Source of the DNA: Massilia sp. | Lineage (GTDB): Bacteria > Pseudomonadota > Gammaproteobacteria > Burkholderiales > Burkholderiaceae_D | Assembly: GCA_003520365.1 (NCBI GenBank) | Contig: DOUW01000315.1 | Span: 1 to 7,678 of the forward strand | Direction: 5' to 3' | DNA: 7,678 nt | Shown: in pieces, positions 5,031-7,678 of the stretch | Layout: each line of letters starts with the position of its first letter | Position numbering within the stretch: position 1 is the stretch's first letter | Translations under genes and position numbers: made by a program | Notes under the pieces: generated by a model | What the model saw: only the letters and a program-made list of their open reading frames with translations | The model's database searches: none | Told to the model about the DNA's origin: nothing

Positions 5031-7424
5031 CTAGCCAGGCAGGCGTGCGTCGCTGCAGACCATGGCCTGCAGCTTGTCCTGGGGCAGGGCCGGGCTGAAG
5101 TAATAACCCTGCATCTGGTCGCAGTCGTGCTGGCGCAGGAAGGCGAGTTGTTCCTGCGTTTCCACGCCTTCGGCGATCACCTCCAGCTTCAGGCTGTGGC
5201 CGAGGGCGATGATGGCGCGGGTGATCACGGCATGGCTGTCGTCCGGGCCGCCGTCGAGGAAGGAACGGTCGATCTTGATGACGTCGACCGGGAATTTCTG
5301 CAGCTGGCTCAGGCTCGAGTAGCCGGTGCCGAAGTCGTCGATCGACAGGCGCACGCCCAGCGCCTTCAGTTCGGCCAGCGCCTGGGTCGCTTCCAGCGGG
5401 CGGTCCATCAGCTGGCTTTCCGTTACTTCCAGTTCCAGCATGCGCGGATCGACGCCATGGCCTTCCAGCACCTCGGCCAGGTGGCGCGCGAACTGGCGCT
5501 GGCGCAACTGCCGCGCCGACAGGTTGATCGAGATGACGAAGTCGCCGATGCCCAGCGCGCGCAAGGTCTTGAGGGTGCCGCAGGCTTGCGCCAGCACCCA
5601 TTCGCCCAGCGGCACGATGAGGCCGGTTTCCTCGGCCACGGGAATGAATTCCTCGGGCGAGACCAGGCCGTGTTCCGGGTGGCGCCAGCGCACCAGGGCC
5701 TCGGCGCCGATCACCTTGCCCGTGCGCAGGTCGACTTTCGGCTGGTAGTCGAGGGTCAGTTCGTCGTTGCGGATCGCCCGGCTCAGGCTGGCCTCGAGCA
5801 GCAGGTGCCGGTGCACGACCTGGTTCAGTTCGGTGGAATAGAACTGGCAGTTGTTCTTGCCCAGGCTCTTGGCGTGGTACATGGCGGCGTCGGCGGCGCG
5901 CATCACGCGGTCGACGTTGTCGCCGTCCAGGGGAAACAGGCTGACGCCGATGCTGGTGCCGGGCAGGATTTCCTTGCCGGCCACGGTGATCGGCGCGCCG
6001 ACGCTGCGGCGGATGCGCTCGACCAGGTCGGCCACGTGCTGTGTGCTCGGCTGGTCGCGGATGACCAGCACGAATTCGTCGCCGCCGACGCGCGCGACCG
6101 TGTCGTCCTCGCGCACGCTGGCGCGCAGGCGGCTGGCGATCTCGCGCAGCACCACGTCGCCGGCTTCGTGGCCGAAGTTGTCGTTGATGTACTTGAAATT
6201 GTCGAGGTCGAGAAAGGCCAGCGCGCCCAGCAGTTCGTTGCCCACCGCGAATTCGATCGCGCGCTTCAGTTCGTCCTGCAGCAGGGTGCGGTTAGCCAGC
6301 CCCGTGAGCGGGTCGTGGTGGGCCAGGTGGTGCAGGCGGCGCTCGTAATGGCGGGCCTCGGTGATGTCGTTCATGACGGCCACGAAATGCGTCACCTCGC
6401 CGTCGACATTGATCACCGGATCGATGCGCAGGTCGTTCCAGAAGATCTCGCCGTTCTTGCGCTGGTTGCGCAGCACCGAGCGCACGCTGGTCTGGCGTTC
6501 CAGCGCGTCGTGGATGCGCTGGTGTTCGTGTACGTCGCAGCCTTCGACGCGCATGAAGCGCGGGTCGCGGCCCTTGATCTCGGCCAAGGTGTAGCCGGTC
6601 ATCTGCTCGAAGGCGGGATTCACGTACTCGATCTGGTTCCTGCCGTCCGTATAGCAGGTGATGACGATCGCGTTGACGCTGGAATAAATGGCCCGCTCGC
6701 GTACCCGCATTCCCTGTTCGCTCTGCTTGCGCGCCGTGATGTCGAGCCCGGTGCCGAACACGCAGGGCAGGCTGCCCAGGCTGGTGGCGACGCAGTGGAA
6801 CAGGAAGGCGGTACGCTTGCCGTGCTTGCCGTGCTTGCCGACCAGCTCGGCCTCGTGCGCGGAGCCGCCCCTGTCGAATGCGGTGAGGATTTTCTCCACG
6901 ATCGCCGGCCTTTCCTTCTCGTCGAAGAAGTATTTGACGTTCGTGGTGGGCAGTTCCTCGCTCGACATTTCGAGCGCTTCTTCCAGCTGGTGGTTCCACA
7001 GCAGCAGGTGGCCGCTCTGGTCGATCACGTAGAACACGCAGGGCAGGCCCTCGATGATGTCGGCCACCGGCAGGTCCTGGATCAGCGAATAGCGCGAGGG
7101 TCCGTGGCCGTTCCGGGGAATCATGATGACGCTGAAGCTGCCGGGCAGGTCCAGATCGTAGGACTGGGGCGCGACCGTGATCCGTACCGGCAGGCGCTTG
7201 CCGTCGGCGCAGATCAGGCTGCCGCTGGACTCGATATCGGTGCGCGCCGCGACCGGCAAGGCGGCGCCGTCCGGGTCATCGAACGCGACGATCCGGGCCA
7301 GCGTCTGGTGGCGGATGTCGGCTGCCGTGTAGCCGGCCAGCTTTTCGCAAGCCTTGTTCCAGCTCGTGATCGTGCCCTCGGCATCGACCACGAAGACCGC
7401 AAGCGGCAAAGGTGACAGGTTCAA
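5031..7424 (-). CDS. PAS-PAS-PAS-GGDEF-EAL bifunctional c-di-GMP signalling protein
   Basis: Cytoplasmic sensor of about 797 residues that should both make and degrade cyclic di-GMP; no membrane span is seen. Three PAS domains (about 5-103, 119-230 and 240-356) precede GGDEF (about 371-530) and EAL (about 545-790). The GGDEF active site is intact (GGDEF 447-451), and an intact inhibitory site, REDD (438-441), lies five residues before it. EAL has EALVRW (575-580), NLSARQL (634-640), ELEVTES, DDFGTGYSSL from 696, KIDRSF from 717 and AEGVE, so the phosphodiesterase should be active. The third PAS resembles LOV domains (GRDPRFM) but lacks the photoactive cysteine. TTG at 7,424 is chosen because a perfect AGGAGG lies five bases upstream and the first PAS follows immediately; an upstream TTG at 7,496 lacks such a site. 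The gene has the same orientation as the PEP-CTERM gene but a 224-base gap and that gene's own promoter argue against one operon. Which activity dominates cannot be told. Confidence 0.95.
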   Translation of the reverse strand: MNLSPLPLAVFVVDAEGTITSWNKACEKLAGYTAADIRHQTLARIVAFDDPDGAALPVAARTDIESSGSLICADGKRLPVRITVAPQSYDLDLPGSFSVIMIPRNGHGPSRYSLIQDLPVADIIEGLPCVFYVIDQSGHLLLWNHQLEEALEMSSEELPTTNVKYFFDEKERPAIVEKILTAFDRGGSAHEAELVGKHGKHGKRTAFLFHCVATSLGSLPCVFGTGLDITARKQSEQGMRVRERAIYSSVNAIVITCYTDGRNQIEYVNPAFEQMTGYTLAEIKGRDPRFMRVEGCDVHEHQRIHDALERQTSVRSVLRNQRKNGEIFWNDLRIDPVINVDGEVTHFVAVMNDITEARHYERRLHHLAHHDPLTGLANRTLLQDELKRAIEFAVGNELLGALAFLDLDNFKYINDNFGHEAGDVVLREIASRLRASVREDDTVARVGGDEFVLVIRDQPSTQHVADLVERIRRSVGAPITVAGKEILPGTSIGVSLFPLDGDNVDRVMRAADAAMYHAKSLGKNNCQFYSTELNQVVHRHLLLEASLSRAIRNDELTLDYQPKVDLRTGKVIGAEALVRWRHPEHGLVSPEEFIPVAEETGLIVPLGEWVLAQACGTLKTLRALGIGDFVISINLSARQLRQRQFARHLAEVLEGHGVDPRMLELEVTESQLMDRPLEATQALAELKALGVRLSIDDFGTGYSSLSQLQKFPVDVIKIDRSFLDGGPDDSHAVITRAIIALGHSLKLEVIAEGVETQEQLAFLRQHDCDQMQGYYFSPALPQDKLQAMVCSDARLPG
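6816..6840. repeat. 9-bp tandem repeat inside the second PAS domain
   Basis: CTTGCCGTG occurs twice in tandem plus seven bases of a third unit. On the coding strand it encodes GKHGKHGK in a loop of PAS 2. The unit is a multiple of three, so slippage would change loop length without breaking the frame. Confidence 0.7.
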
Positions 7425-7429
7425 CGCGC

Positions 7430-7435
7430 CCTCCT
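7430..7435 (-). promoter_or_regulatory. Perfect Shine-Dalgarno that fixes a TTG start
   Basis: AGGAGG on the minus strand is followed by five bases (GCGCG) and then TTG at 7,424, in frame with the PAS-GGDEF-EAL protein. No in-frame ATG or GTG is equally placed before the first PAS domain. Confidence 0.7.
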
Positions 7436-7590
7436 GGACCGTTGTGCGCCCTCGTCCGGCCGGGCGCGTTTCGATCGGTCCATGATAGCGCAGCAAACGG
7501 TCGGGTGCGAGCGGTGATTTCGCACGTGCGCGGCAGGCAGATGGGGCTGGCTACCGGGTATTCGTGACCCCGGTTCATGAATCGCCTGGT

Positions 7591-7615
7591 TATTATTGAT
7601 TGCCAGGCAATAATA
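7591..7615. promoter_or_regulatory. AT-rich nested dyad upstream of the c-di-GMP gene
   Basis: TATTATTG (7,591-7,598) and CAATAATA (7,608-7,615) form an eight-base inverted repeat, and ATTGCCAGGCAAT (7,599-7,611) is a perfect palindrome nested between and overlapping them. It is an AT-rich island in GC-rich DNA, between a possible upstream stop codon and the start of the PAS-GGDEF-EAL gene, so it is a candidate operator or promoter region. It lacks a T tract in either direction and is a poor terminator. Confidence 0.4.
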
Positions 7616-7626
7616 TCGAGCGGCCC

Positions 7627-7678
7627 TTAGCCGGCGGGAGCGGCCGGCAGGCTGGCGGGCGGCGCTGCGGGCGGCGGC
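7627..7678 (-). CDS. Possible C-terminal end of another leftward gene (partial)
   Basis: On the minus strand the last bases of the window translate without interruption to a Pro/Ala-rich tail, PPPAAPPASLPAAPAG, ending at TAA (7,629-7,627). Such tails are common at the C-terminus of proteins in high-GC betaproteobacteria. Only about 17 codons are visible and the composition is low-complexity, so it could be noncoding GC-rich DNA. If real, the gene lies upstream of and in the same direction as the PAS-GGDEF-EAL gene. Confidence 0.35.
   Translation of the reverse strand, partial: PPPAAPPASLPAAPAG

Noticed and set aside
4807..5601. N-terminal extension of the PEP-CTERM protein reading back into the c-di-GMP gene
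   Set aside because: The signal peptide begins at 4,806, with a good ribosome site and promoter just upstream. The extension is Arg/Pro/Gly-rich shadow sequence.
4905..7415. An 836-codon plus-strand open frame opposite the PAS-GGDEF-EAL gene
   Set aside because: The minus-strand frame has five clear domains with catalytic motifs. The plus frame is repetitive Ala/Val/Gln/His sequence, a common artefact of high-GC codon bias.
7578..7631. 17-codon plus-strand ORF (MNRLVIIDCQAIISSGP)
   Set aside because: No ribosome site and it is explained by the AT-rich palindrome; too short to support.

Overview
The window looks like a chromosomal segment of a high-GC betaproteobacterium, most likely in or near Oxalobacteraceae (Massilia/Duganella-like). 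This rests on three things: very GC-rich codon use from about 1,300 onward, a PEP-CTERM protein behind a sigma-54-type promoter, and a large PAS-GGDEF-EAL protein. The placement is an inference from gene content, not a database result.

Left block (1-1,260): two leftward genes with visibly lower GC than the rest. One encodes a small multi-pass membrane protein (73-390). The other encodes a soluble protein of about 241 aa with a HEPN-like R-N-x4-H motif (512-1,237). Between them is a segment that resembles an integron attC site (391-517): it opens with GCCTAAC, which contains the stop codon of the first gene, and closes with GTTAGGT, which directly abuts the ATG of the next gene. A related 18-bp motif recurs on the other side of the HEPN-like gene, and its core appears a third time past the membrane-protein gene. 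I read this as a short cassette-like or CALIN-like insertion without an integrase in view.

Middle block (1,260-4,130): a gene-free junction, then a small membrane protein on the plus strand. It converges on an AraC-family regulator, which is divergent from an Fsr-type major facilitator transporter. Between regulator and transporter lies a tandem 11-bp repeat that is a good operator candidate. A strong bidirectional hairpin terminator follows fsr.

Right block (4,150-7,678): a leftward PEP-CTERM protein with a near-consensus -24/-12 promoter and a dyad upstream that could bind the enhancer-binding protein. Next is a leftward protein of about 797 aa, PAS-PAS-PAS-GGDEF-EAL, with all signature motifs for making and degrading c-di-GMP intact; it probably starts at TTG behind a perfect AGGAGG. 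The last bases may be the Ala/Pro-rich C-terminus of another leftward gene.

The regulator and Fsr probably form one drug-efflux unit. The PEP-CTERM protein and the c-di-GMP enzyme fit an exopolysaccharide/biofilm theme, but nothing in the sequence links them directly. The most unusual material is the cassette-like left block.
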